Shown here: piece after piece, positions 1 through 7,011 of the stretch
How positions within the stretch are numbered: the first letter of the stretch is position 1
Layout: the number at the start of each line of letters is the position of its first letter
Assembly: GCA_020720115.1 (NCBI GenBank)
Contig: DYPD01000004.1
Span: 1 to 60,919 of the forward strand
Reading direction: 5' to 3'
DNA from: Thiomargarita sp.
Lineage (GTDB): Bacteria; Pseudomonadota; Gammaproteobacteria; Beggiatoales; Beggiatoaceae
Length of the DNA: 60,919 nucleotides
Translations under genes and position numbers: made by a program
The notes under the pieces: model-generated
What the model saw: only the letters and a program-made list of their open reading frames with translations
The model's database searches: none
What the model was told of the DNA's origin: nothing

Positions 1-144
1 TTGAATGTCGTTTGAGTTTGGTAGAGGTGTATGAGAAGGTGCTTGAGTAAAGGGTGCGTCAATAAAAAAGAAGGCGCAGAACACCCCAAGCCGTGCCGCG
101 TGGAACGCCGACATGAGAAAACGCTGCTCACTTACACGGCGGCT

Positions 145-660
145 TTACATATGTGCGGCAACGCACCGCCGAAAGGCAGGCAAATGATGTTGCGAAGAAG
201 CATGATAAAGCTGTGCAAACACCTGCATCACATCAGGATACGCCGCCATATACTCCATCAAATGCGCGTACATTTGCGCATTCTGGATTTCCCCCGCTAC
301 GCCCAATTCACAATTTTCCCGCAGCGTTGCAGCAGGTGCGACCAAAGCATACCAGTTGTTGATCGGCATTGGCACTTGATAACGATAAAACAGCGGCGTA
401 AGTGCGGCGATATGGCGCATTTCTGCTTCGATAATGTGGTTAAATGGCACGATATTACCAAAAATCTCCAAAATCCGTTGATACGAGGCTTGTGCGCGAT
501 ATTCATCATATAAGCTCATTTGCAAAGCCTGATGTAGCAAGGGTATGGGGCTTTGAAAATCCAGATGTTTAGTCAATAAATACATGTTTTTCCTTTGCAA
601 AGCCTGATGTAGCAAGGGTATGGGGCTTTGAAAATCCAGATGTTTAGTCAATAAATACAT
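145..660 (-). CDS. Ferritin-like (DUF2202-type) four-helix protein with duplicated N-terminus
   Basis: Probable small ferritin-like diiron protein. The core after the second repeat has the pattern of the DUF2202 ferritin-like family: DEYRAQASYQ, then GNIVPFNHIIEAEMRHIAAL, PLFYRYQVPMP, and a third Glu-rich helix (ENCELGVAGEIQNAQMYAHL), giving Glu/His residues placed like diiron ligands. The N-terminus is odd: a 25-residue block starting MYLLTKHLDF occurs twice in a row because of a 75-bp in-frame DNA duplication. Each copy carries the same ribosome site (AGGAAAAACATG), so translation could start at 660 (171 aa) or at 585 (146 aa). It lies 58 bp downstream of a small Cys-containing gene that has a Fur-like box, so iron-repressed expression is inferred. 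The exact reaction (iron storage, peroxide removal or other) cannot be told from sequence. Confidence 0.72.
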   Translation of the reverse strand: MYLLTKHLDFQSPIPLLHQALQRKNMYLLTKHLDFQSPIPLLHQALQMSLYDEYRAQASYQRILEIFGNIVPFNHIIEAEMRHIAALTPLFYRYQVPMPINNWYALVAPAATLRENCELGVAGEIQNAQMYAHLMEYMAAYPDVMQVFAQLYHASSQHHLPAFRRCVAAHM

Positions 661-668
661 GTTTTTCC
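519..668. repeat. Perfect 75-bp tandem duplication (519-593 and 594-668)
   Basis: Two adjacent identical 75-bp units. Each contains, on the minus strand, the ribosome site, the ATG and 22 codons of the ferritin-like gene. As 75 is a multiple of three, the reading frame stays open through both copies. Confidence 0.95.
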
Positions 669-673
669 TTGAA

Positions 674-702
674 CTCTTCTAGGTTTGTACAACCTAGAAG
701 AG
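674..702 (-). promoter_or_regulatory. 12-bp perfect hairpin in the leader of the ferritin-like gene
   Basis: CTCTTCTAGGTT pairs perfectly with AACCTAGAAGAG around a 5-nt loop. It sits between the small gene at 719-967 and the ribosome site of the ferritin-like gene. On the minus strand there is no U-run after it, so it is more likely an RNA processing or stability element, or an operator, than a simple terminator. Confidence 0.6.
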
Positions 703-718
703 AGTCTCTCGAGGCTTT

Positions 719-967
719 TTATCTTGCCACCCAAGGCGCGATGTCTAAGCGTTCCTGTGCATTGAGGTGTTGCCATTCTTCCAAGGTATCGCGCAGATTT
801 TCACACGCGGTTTGCAGCGCGACACTTGTTTCCGAATTTTCCGCCAAACGCGCTAATAACATGCCAGTTATCGCGCAAGATTGAGTGCAACCACTTAAAA
901 AAGCACGGTTTAAGTGCAAAAAAATACCCGCAACCAAATCACTGTTTGAAATGTCTTGAGTTTGCAT
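719..967 (-). CDS. Small Cys-containing protein of unknown function, Fur-box associated
   Basis: 82 aa, soluble, mainly helical by inspection. It contains three cysteines, two of them as CTQSC in the first half and one in TACENL. I do not recognise a family. The start is supported by GGAG a few bases upstream. A promoter with an overlapping Fur-like box lies just upstream (1003-1032), and the ferritin-like gene follows 58 bp downstream on the same strand, so the two probably form an iron-regulated pair. The cysteines could bind metal or a cluster, but nothing proves this. Confidence 0.6.
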   Translation of the reverse strand: MQTQDISNSDLVAGIFLHLNRAFLSGCTQSCAITGMLLARLAENSETSVALQTACENLRDTLEEWQHLNAQERLDIAPWVAR

Positions 968-1002
968 AAAAAATCTCCTGAGCCGAGTCGTTAAAGTTAA
1001 AT

Positions 1003-1032
1003 AATAATAGTTATCATTCGTTGGTTTGGCAA
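1003..1032 (-). promoter_or_regulatory. Promoter with overlapping Fur-like box
   Basis: On the minus strand, TTGCCA (1027-1032), a 17-bp spacer and TATTAT (1004-1009) form a sigma-70-like promoter. AATGATAACTATTATT (1003-1018) matches 13 of 16 positions of the core Fur box AATGATAATCATTATC and covers the -10 region, as expected for iron-dependent repression. Confidence 0.6.
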
Positions 1033-1121
1033 GCGGTTTTTAAGCATGTTCATGGGCGTTGCGTAACTTCTCTCGTGCGAGTGATCCGTGCTGCATGAGC
1101 CGTTTCGCGCTCTGCACGAAA

Positions 1122-1463
1122 ATGATGTACTTTTGCTATAATAGACTTGTTGCGCCTATAAAACAAGAAAAATCAATGTCTTATAAAAAGTGCTTTGGCT
1201 TGATGACTATGAAAAATCAATGGCTTAGCTGAAATCTGAAAAATTTGGAGTCAGTTATATTCTCGAACTCCGCATTTTTACTGGATTTATGTCGCAACAA
1301 GTCTAATATTACAGAATCTCAGACCCATTTTAATAATGATGTAAATTCCTCTAATAGAAATCTTGAACATGAATTAGAAAAATGCCAACTGGTGATTGAA
1401 CAACAAGCCAAAGAAATTGGTTATCTAAAAGACATCATTGCATTACTCCAAAAACAGGCTTAA
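1122..1463 (+). pseudogene. Small ORF interrupted by MITE copy 1
   Basis: Downstream of the element an open frame encodes a polar, coiled-coil-like tail (HELEKCQLVIEQQAKEIGYL then KDIIALLQKQA), ending at 1463. Removing 1143-1304 and leaving one TA joins ATG ATG TAC TTT TGC TAT AAT directly to this frame and gives a 59-residue ORF. With the element present, the frame runs into a TGA inside it. A TTG at 1245 inside the element could start a 72-aa chimera. No family recognised. It ends 15 bp before the nuclease-like gene at 1479, so the two could have been co-transcribed. Confidence 0.4.
1142..1305. mobile_element. MITE-like element, family A, copy 1 (164 bp)
   Basis: Bounded by inverted repeats TAGACTTGTTGCG and CGCAACAAGTCTA. 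The reverse complement aligns along its length with the element at 5408-5573; shared internal blocks include CCAGTAAAAATGCGG and a segment AATTTTTCAGATT...CAGCTAA(G/C)CC. It encodes no transposase. If the outer TA is read as a target duplication, the ends start GACTTGTTGCG, which would fit mobilisation by an IS630/Tc1-type transposase; that is inference. Confidence 0.75.
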
Positions 1464-1478
1464 GCGGATGAACTTAAC

Positions 1479-2051
1479 ATGACCGACCAAGAACTTAGAG
1501 ATTTAGTCGCCAGTATAGCTGTCGCACAAAAAGAGCTTGCTGCTGCACAAAAAGAAACTGACCGCCAGTTGCGTAAACAACTGACGGAATTAGGCAAACA
1601 AATTGGTGGTTTGGGAAATAAATTCGGACGTTTTACCGAAGGTCAGGCGTTTCCAGCGATGCGCAAGATTTTGCGGGAAAAATTTGCTATTGAAAACATC
1701 TTTCAACGGGTGGAATCTGCGGTATTTGACGAATACCAAGAAATTGATGTGTTGGCATATAGCAACGGTACACGCAATGAAGCTTTTGTAGTGGAAGTTA
1801 AAAGTTTTCTAAATGACCGTGATTTAGCGCAAGTCTTAAATATTATGGAAAAATTTCCGCGAGCTTTTCCTGAACATGCGAATAAAAAGCTGTATGGTAT
1901 TGTGGCTTATGTAGAAGCGCCTAATCGAGAAATTCTGCAAAAAACCTTAGATGCCGGTTTATATCTGGCGGCGATTCATGATGAGCATTTTCGATTAACC
2001 GTGCCTAACGGTTTTCAACCTAAACAGTTTAATCCGTTGTTGAATGAATAA
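1479..2051 (+). CDS. Coiled-coil protein with PD-(D/E)XK nuclease-like domain (DUF3782-like)
   Basis: 190 aa. Residues 1-45 form an Ala/Gln/Lys-rich coiled coil, followed by a compact domain with D90 (EIDVLAYS) and E106-V-K108 (FVVEVKSFL), the spacing of a PD-(D/E)XK nuclease fold. Proteins with this design (DUF3782-like) are numerous in filamentous sulfur bacteria and cyanobacteria; their role is mostly unknown. It is convergent with the ATPase gene at 2071-4164, with only 19 bp between them. No partner gene suggests its substrate. Confidence 0.65.
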   Translation: MTDQELRDLVASIAVAQKELAAAQKETDRQLRKQLTELGKQIGGLGNKFGRFTEGQAFPAMRKILREKFAIENIFQRVESAVFDEYQEIDVLAYSNGTRNEAFVVEVKSFLNDRDLAQVLNIMEKFPRAFPEHANKKLYGIVAYVEAPNREILQKTLDAGLYLAAIHDEHFRLTVPNGFQPKQFNPLLNE

Positions 2052-2070
2052 TCTCATTATATTGTTCAGA

Positions 2071-4164
2071 TCAACGAGTTCTATCAACTTCGCTGCGTAG
2101 CTTTACCCCCGCCATTGAATTGAGCAACACGCCGATGGTTGCGCCGTTGTGGAGTAGTGCGGATAGGACGGGGTTGAGCCAGCCAAACGCCGCACCCGCA
2201 ATGACGGCGGTGTTGACTGTGGTGGAGACGTTGAAGTGTAGGCGGATGAGGTCTAGCGTTTGGTTGCTGAGGCGTTTGGCGTTGACGAGGGTGTGTAGGT
2301 GGTCGTCGAGGAGTACGATGTCGGCGGCGGCGCGGGCGAGGTCTGCGCCTTTGGGCATGGCGATGCCGACGTGGGCGGCAATCAGGGCGGGCGCGTCGTT
2401 GACTCCGTCGCCGATGAACGCGACTGTCTGTCCTTCGTCGCGTAGTTGTTTGACTACTTTGCCTTTGTCTTCGGGCGGGCAGTCGGCAAACACGCGGTCT
2501 ATGCCAAGTTCGGCGGCGAGTGCGTCGGCTTTGTCTTGTTGGTCGCCAGTGAGCATGATGAGGTTTTTTACTCCAGCGGCGCGTAAATCTGCCAGCACTT
2601 GTTTGGCTTCGGGGCGCACGGAGTCGCGCAGTGCGAGCAGTCCGAGCGGTTTGCCGTCAAGCGCCAGATAAAGCAGGGTTTTGCCCGCACGTTCTAGGGC
2701 GTGGATGCTGCGATTGTGCGCCGCAAAAGAAACTTGTTGATGTTCTTCAAGAAAATGCCGACTGCCGATCACCACTTTTTGTCCATTGACTTGGGTGGTT
2801 AAGCCGTGCGCGACTAGGTAGTTGACATCTTCGTGTTCGATGTGTTGGAAGGCGTGTTTGCGGGCTTGCTTGACCACCGCGTCGGCGACCGGATGCGTGG
2901 CGTGTTCTTCGACAGAAGCGGCTAAGGACAGTAGTTGTGCTTCATTCCAGTGTTCAGCACCGAAGCTTTTGACGTTGGTCACTTCCAGTAAGCCAGTGGT
3001 CAATGTCCCCGTTTTGTCGAACACGAAAGTGTCCGCTTCGCCTAGGTTTTCAATGGCTTGCCCGCCGCGAAATAAAATGCCGTGCGTCGCGCCGCGATAT
3101 AGGGCGGATTTGATGGCGACGGGTGTGCCAAGTTTTAGGGCGCAGGCGTAATCCACTAAAAACACCGAGGCGAGGCGGTCAAGATCGCGGGTTGCCGCAT
3201 ACACCAAGCCGCCTAAACCGAGCGTCAAATACACGCGCTGATTAGCTAAATCTTCGGCTAAACATTGGGTTTTGGACTGTTGTTGTAGCGAATTTTCAAT
3301 AAATCGCGCAATTCTCGCCGTTGTCGTGTCGCTGCCGACGCGGGTGGCGAGTATGCGCAAACGCCCTTCTTCCAGCACCGTGCCAGACAGCACTTTGTCG
3401 CCTTTTTCCTTGCGCACCGCCAAGGTTTCGCCGGTGACCGAGGCTTGATTGACCGCCGCGTTACCGCTGAGGACTTTGCCGTCTATCGGAATCAGGTCGC
3501 CAGTGCCAACTTCAATGCGATCCCCTGCCACCAAGTCGCTACAGGCGATTTCGATTAACGCGCCGTCGCGTTCCACCCACGTCTTGCTCGGCATGGGTTT
3601 GAGCAAATGGCGCAACAAACCGTCGGCGCGTGCCTCGGTTTTGTTTTCCAAATAAGCGCCTAATTCGAGCAGACCGAAAGTGGCGATGGCGGTGAAATAT
3701 TCGCCGCGCAACGCCGCCAAACCCACCGCAAGGCTGTCTAAAACCTCGACTTTTATGCCCTCGCTTGCCAGTGTTTTACTGCCTTCCCAGACGATGGGTG
3801 CAACCAGCGTCCAAGTCAGGATTTTGCGTCCTAAGCAGGGTAAAATTGGCAGTAAAAATAAGCTGATAGCCGCCGTAAATACACGCGCTGGCGTAGCGTT
3901 TTCGCGGTTACTTTCGCCAGGTGCAAGACGTTGCTGACGCACCGCGTGAAACTGCCCATTGAGCCAATTCAACAAGGCTTGACGGTGTGCCGCTACGCCG
4001 TCGTAATGCACGATTAAGCTGCTGGCAATGGGATTAAAACGCACACGGCGAATGCCGCTTAAAGCGAGCAAAGCCGCTTCTAAGTGCAAGACATCAATGC
4101 CTTGGTCGGCTAATACAGGGGATTTGAAACGCAGACGTTGCGGGAGTTCGTGGGCGATGTGCAT
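2071..4164 (-). CDS. fezB: P1B-6-type heavy-metal ATPase, FezB-like (ferrosome ATPase)
   Basis: 697-aa P-type ATPase. The phosphorylation motif DKTGTLTTG is at D383, the actuator TGE at 244-246, and GDGVNDAP near the C-terminus. The N-terminal HMA-like domain lacks CxxC and has LPQRLRF at 7-13 instead. The usual CPC in TM4 is replaced by DYACALKLGTP (338-348, one Cys). Both traits fit the P1B-6 group, to which FezB belongs; FezB builds and iron-loads ferrosomes, membrane-bounded iron organelles described in Desulfovibrio, Shewanella, Rhodopseudomonas and Clostridioides. Here it is the last gene of a minus-strand cluster of six that starts behind a Fur-like box and includes two more HMA-like proteins with the same RLR motif. 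Family call is firm; ferrosome formation is inferred from gene content. A plain metal exporter is the alternative. Confidence 0.8.
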   Translation of the reverse strand: MHIAHELPQRLRFKSPVLADQGIDVLHLEAALLALSGIRRVRFNPIASSLIVHYDGVAAHRQALLNWLNGQFHAVRQQRLAPGESNRENATPARVFTAAISLFLLPILPCLGRKILTWTLVAPIVWEGSKTLASEGIKVEVLDSLAVGLAALRGEYFTAIATFGLLELGAYLENKTEARADGLLRHLLKPMPSKTWVERDGALIEIACSDLVAGDRIEVGTGDLIPIDGKVLSGNAAVNQASVTGETLAVRKEKGDKVLSGTVLEEGRLRILATRVGSDTTTARIARFIENSLQQQSKTQCLAEDLANQRVYLTLGLGGLVYAATRDLDRLASVFLVDYACALKLGTPVAIKSALYRGATHGILFRGGQAIENLGEADTFVFDKTGTLTTGLLEVTNVKSFGAEHWNEAQLLSLAASVEEHATHPVADAVVKQARKHAFQHIEHEDVNYLVAHGLTTQVNGQKVVIGSRHFLEEHQQVSFAAHNRSIHALERAGKTLLYLALDGKPLGLLALRDSVRPEAKQVLADLRAAGVKNLIMLTGDQQDKADALAAELGIDRVFADCPPEDKGKVVKQLRDEGQTVAFIGDGVNDAPALIAAHVGIAMPKGADLARAAADIVLLDDHLHTLVNAKRLSNQTLDLIRLHFNVSTTVNTAVIAGAAFGWLNPVLSALLHNGATIGVLLNSMAGVKLRSEVDRTR

Positions 4165-4214
4165 GGCAATAGCTGTGAAACAATCTTAAAAATGATTAAA
4201 CGGGCAAAAGCTGC

Positions 4215-5396
4215 TTAAAATTCAACGGCAATTTGTGCGGTCAGTGCATCGGCTGATTGCCCTGTGCCGCCGCCTTCTACGCCGTAATCTTCGTCGTGCG
4301 CCCATTCAAAGCTTAGTTGGGTGTTGTCCCACGCACCGATAGACCAGCTTAAAAGCCAGCGGTTTTGCGGCAATCCGTGGGCAAGGGCTTCGTCGCTGCC
4401 TTGGTAGCCGATAGCCAGTGTGCTGTCGTGTTGTGCAATGGCGAAGTCGTATGCCGCTTCCAGTTGCCAGGTGTGTGGTTCTGCACCTTGATCTTTCCAT
4501 GCAACTTCAGTGACTTGGAAGTTGTCTGTTGCGCCTAGGTATTCGCCAATTAAGCTGAAATTGCTGTATTTGAGGAGTCCGCTGGCAAACCAGCCGGCGA
4601 CATGATCGGTGACATCGTTGTTGCCGAGGGTTGCGGCGATGGTGTCTTGTAAGCCGCCTTCGCCAATGTCATTAATGAAACCCAAGTTGGTAGTCAATGA
4701 CAGTTCATTGCGTTCCATTGCGTAGCCTAAATGAACGCCCCAGTTGTCAATTTTATTGACGCCGGCTTTTTTGTTATCGCCGTTGAATAGATAAGCTGCA
4801 CCAGAAAAGCCGGCTTGTTCAAAACCAAGTTGTAAGGCAGTTTCTGAAGTTTCGCCGATTTCTAGTGGTAAAGAATCGGAAATCATGTTGCTTGCAAATG
4901 TACCGAAAGGCACAACGCTGCGTCCTGCGAGAATGTACCAAGGTGCATCGGGAGGCGCAATGCGTAGCGTGGCGACATCTACATCTAAGGGGGTGTCGTC
5001 TTCTTCATACAATAAGACGATTTCACCTTTTATCCAGGGATTGACTTGTGCGGTTAAACCGAGTTCAACCGTTGCCACTGAAATATCGTTGCTAGATTCA
5101 CCGCTGTAGGGTTTGTTGTGTTGTGCAGCAACTTCGACAATGCCGGATATTTCAATTTTGTCAGACCATTTGTCAGTGGTCTGAGTGGCAGTGGTCGCGG
5201 CTGTGGTTGTTTGTTGTAGAGCTTTAATTTCTTGTTCTTTGACTTGGATGGTTTGTGCTTGTTGTTGTACGGTTTGTTCTAGTTGTTGTAGGCGTTGTTC
5301 TAGGTATTGTAAACGCTGTTCTACGTTGTCATCAGCCCAAGCCGTTGTGTGTGTGAATGTTGCTCCAATAAGGATGGTTAGAATTTTTTTCTGCAT
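4215..5396 (-). CDS. LbtU-type siderophore porin (outer membrane)
   Basis: 393 aa. It has a signal peptide (MQKKILTILIGATFTHTTAWA), then a coiled-coil segment of repeated Leu/Gln heptads (residues about 25-65), then a beta-barrel with alternating strands and terminal aromatic AVEF. This layout is that of the LbtU family, a TonB-independent ferric-siderophore outer-membrane protein known from Legionella. Its place between the HMA/glycine-zipper genes and the FezB-like ATPase links outer-membrane iron entry with the rest of the cluster. The start lies only 11 bp from the end of MITE copy 2, and no clear ribosome site remains, so the insertion may have altered its expression. Confidence 0.7.
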   Translation of the reverse strand: MQKKILTILIGATFTHTTAWADDNVEQRLQYLEQRLQQLEQTVQQQAQTIQVKEQEIKALQQTTTAATTATQTTDKWSDKIEISGIVEVAAQHNKPYSGESSNDISVATVELGLTAQVNPWIKGEIVLLYEEDDTPLDVDVATLRIAPPDAPWYILAGRSVVPFGTFASNMISDSLPLEIGETSETALQLGFEQAGFSGAAYLFNGDNKKAGVNKIDNWGVHLGYAMERNELSLTTNLGFINDIGEGGLQDTIAATLGNNDVTDHVAGWFASGLLKYSNFSLIGEYLGATDNFQVTEVAWKDQGAEPHTWQLEAAYDFAIAQHDSTLAIGYQGSDEALAHGLPQNRWLLSWSIGAWDNTQLSFEWAHDEDYGVEGGGTGQSADALTAQIAVEF

Positions 5397-5407
5397 AATG
5401 CGCTCGC

Positions 5408-5573
5408 TAGACTTGTTGCGGTATAAAACCCAGTAAAAATGCGGGGTTTGGAAACATGACTCCCTCCCAATTTTTCAGATTTTAGTCAATTTCAGCTAAC
5501 CCATTGATTTTCCGTAGTTGTTAAATCAAGGTGTTTTTTGTAACTTATTGATTTCATAGCCGCAACAAGTCTA
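5408..5573. mobile_element. MITE-like element, family A, copy 2 (166 bp)
   Basis: Starts TAGACTTGTTGCGG and ends CCGCAACAAGTCTA; homologous over its length to the reverse complement of 1142-1305. It is non-coding. It lies between the low-complexity glycine-zipper gene and the porin gene, inside what would otherwise be one operon. Confidence 0.75.
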
Positions 5574-5639
5574 CTAGTGTTGTGGGTTGAGTGAGGCGTG
5601 AGTTATAACCCAACCGAACAAAATGAGTAGGTATTTGGG

Positions 5640-6311
5640 TTATTTTTGGTGCTCTGCTTTGATTTCTGCATCAATATCTTGAATGCGTTCTTTCATTTCT
5701 TCCACGCCGCCTTGTAGCATGTTCCAGAATTTAATCACGGATTTCAAGGTGTTTTTTTGCAAGGATTCATTGGTTAGGATGAAAGTCAATGCAGCACCCG
5801 TGATCGCGCCTTTGGTGAATCGCTCGTCACGGAAGTTGAAAAAGCTGCTTAAGCCGTTGTCGCTGGTTTGGGCTTGCGCGGGATAGGGTGGTTGTGCATA
5901 GCCATAGGCGGGATGTGGCATGGGTGCGTAGCCCGCTGCTTGTGGCATAGGCATGTAGCCGGGGTGCGGATAGCCACCCATTTGTGGTGCGGCTTGCGGT
6001 GCGTAGTGCGGCGGTGGTGGGTAAGCAGGGGCTTGCGCATAGGGCGGTGGCGGCATCGCGCCTGCGTAGGCGGGCGCGGACGTTTGTTCCCAGTAAGCGG
6101 GGGCTTGCGCTGGCGTAGGAGCGCAGTAGTAGGCAGGATAGCCCGGCATTGCGCCATGTCCGCCGTGTCCTGCCTGTCCACCCGCAGCGGCAGTTTGTCC
6201 GTATTGATGTTGTTGTTGCTGTTGTGGAGCTGCGCCCATGCTGTTGTTTATCACGTTTGCATTTCCTTGGGTTTGCACTGGTGCTGCTGCGCCTTTGTTA
6301 GCTTCATTCAT
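5640..6311 (-). CDS. Low-complexity Pro/Ala/Tyr/Gly/Gln-rich protein with C-terminal glycine-zipper helix
   Basis: 223 aa in two parts. Residues 1-150 are disordered-looking and rich in P, A, Y, G, Q, with a Gln run and many PPPPY/APAY/GYPHPGY-like units. Residues about 158-223 hold a hydrophobic glycine-zipper segment (KGAITGAALTFILTNESL) and a charged amphipathic helix (GGVEEMKERIQDIDAEI). The C-terminal half resembles small membrane proteins encoded beside P1B-6 ATPases. A good ribosome site (AAGGATAAACCCATG) supports the start. The next gene upstream ends 10 bp away and carries the same KAGAITG-type zipper. Inference: a membrane-anchored scaffold of a ferrosome-like body, the N-terminal part possibly mediating assembly. 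No enzymatic motif. Confidence 0.65.
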   Translation of the reverse strand: MNEANKGAAAPVQTQGNANVINNSMGAAPQQQQQHQYGQTAAAGGQAGHGGHGAMPGYPAYYCAPTPAQAPAYWEQTSAPAYAGAMPPPPYAQAPAYPPPPHYAPQAAPQMGGYPHPGYMPMPQAAGYAPMPHPAYGYAQPPYPAQAQTSDNGLSSFFNFRDERFTKGAITGAALTFILTNESLQKNTLKSVIKFWNMLQGGVEEMKERIQDIDAEIKAEHQK

Positions 6312-6321
6312 GGGTTTATCC

Positions 6322-6657
6322 TTATTTTTCAGCGGTTGAGGTGAGGGCGTACATCATGGCTGTGCCGGTAACAAACATGGCGGCGAGGGTGGTGAGTTTT
6401 TTCTCACAGCCTAAGTTTTGCCGTACTAGGCTGACGGCACCGACGGTTAAACCCGTGATCGCGCCGGCTTTGAGGATTTCGCCAATGGGGTTGTGGCGTG
6501 TGCTGGCGGGTTTGTGCAGTTGGGTTGCGGTGGAAGCGGCTGCGCCAACCAGTGCGCCCGTTGCCATGCTTTTGAATAGCTCGTGATTTGTTAAAAGTGC
6601 GCCCTGATGTTGCGCGGGATAAGGCGCGGGGACAGGGTAGTAGTCATGGGTACTCAT
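6322..6657 (-). CDS. Small membrane protein with two glycine-zipper segments
   Basis: 111 aa. It has a short Tyr/Pro/Gln N-terminus, then two glycine-zipper hydrophobic segments (ATGALVGAAAS near 33-43 and KAGAITGLTVGAVSL near 64-78) and a last hydrophobic stretch (LAAMFVTGTAMMYAL). The start has a strong ribosome site (GAGGAGTCAAGATG). The KAGAITG motif is shared with the following gene, suggesting the two proteins pack together in a membrane. Position in the cluster behind the HMA-like genes and before the FezB-like ATPase suggests a ferrosome-like accessory role. No exact family name can be given. Confidence 0.62.
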   Translation of the reverse strand: MSTHDYYPVPAPYPAQHQGALLTNHELFKSMATGALVGAAASTATQLHKPASTRHNPIGEILKAGAITGLTVGAVSLVRQNLGCEKKLTTLAAMFVTGTAMMYALTSTAEK

Positions 6658-6688
6658 CTTGACTCCTCTTGGGTTGTTTTCGTGAGGG

Positions 6689-6994
6689 TTAAATTATCAC
6701 ACCAATTTCTGCCAATAAATCAGGCAGTTCGGTACGCGAAGCGCGAATCAGACGCTCCCACCATTGCGGTTGGATGCGCTGGCTGTCGTATTGAATGACC
6801 AGTGAAGCCGCGCTTAAATTTAAGCGCAAATCGGTCACGCCAGGCAGTTGTGTGAGCCAGTCTTGGGCGCGTGCGTTGCCGATTTTTGGCAATAAACCGA
6901 ATGCGTTTGGATGCAACCGTACCCGTAGCCGCCCGCGCACATGATGCACGATGTCTAGCTGGGCGAGCAGTTGGGTGATTAAGTGCCAATCCAT
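6689..6994 (-). CDS. HMA-like domain protein without CxxC (RGRLRV type)
   Basis: 101 aa from the ATG at 6994, which is preceded by AAGG at the right distance; an ATG at 7012 overlapping the upstream stop is also possible (107 aa). It is a single ferredoxin-like HMA-type fold with VRGRLRVRL in the first strand where heavy-metal domains have MTCxxC, followed by TQLPGVTDLRLN and SAASLVIQYDSQ. The same landmarks occur in the gene at 7012-7380 and in the N-terminal domain of the ATPase at 2071-4164. It cannot bind metal through the usual cysteine pair. A role in membrane or partner binding within the FezB-like cluster is inferred. Confidence 0.65.
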   Translation of the reverse strand: MDWHLITQLLAQLDIVHHVRGRLRVRLHPNAFGLLPKIGNARAQDWLTQLPGVTDLRLNLSAASLVIQYDSQRIQPQWWERLIRASRTELPDLLAEIGVII

Positions 6995-7011
6995 ATTTTG
7001 CCTTAGCTCCA

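Noticed and set aside
31-513. 160-codon plus-strand open frame at the left end
   Set aside because: It lies antisense to the ferritin-like gene, has no recognisable protein pattern and no ribosome site.
5868-6344. 158-codon plus-strand frame rich in Gly, Trp, Cys and Arg
   Set aside because: It is the antisense of the Pro/Ala/Tyr-rich gene; composition explains the open frame.
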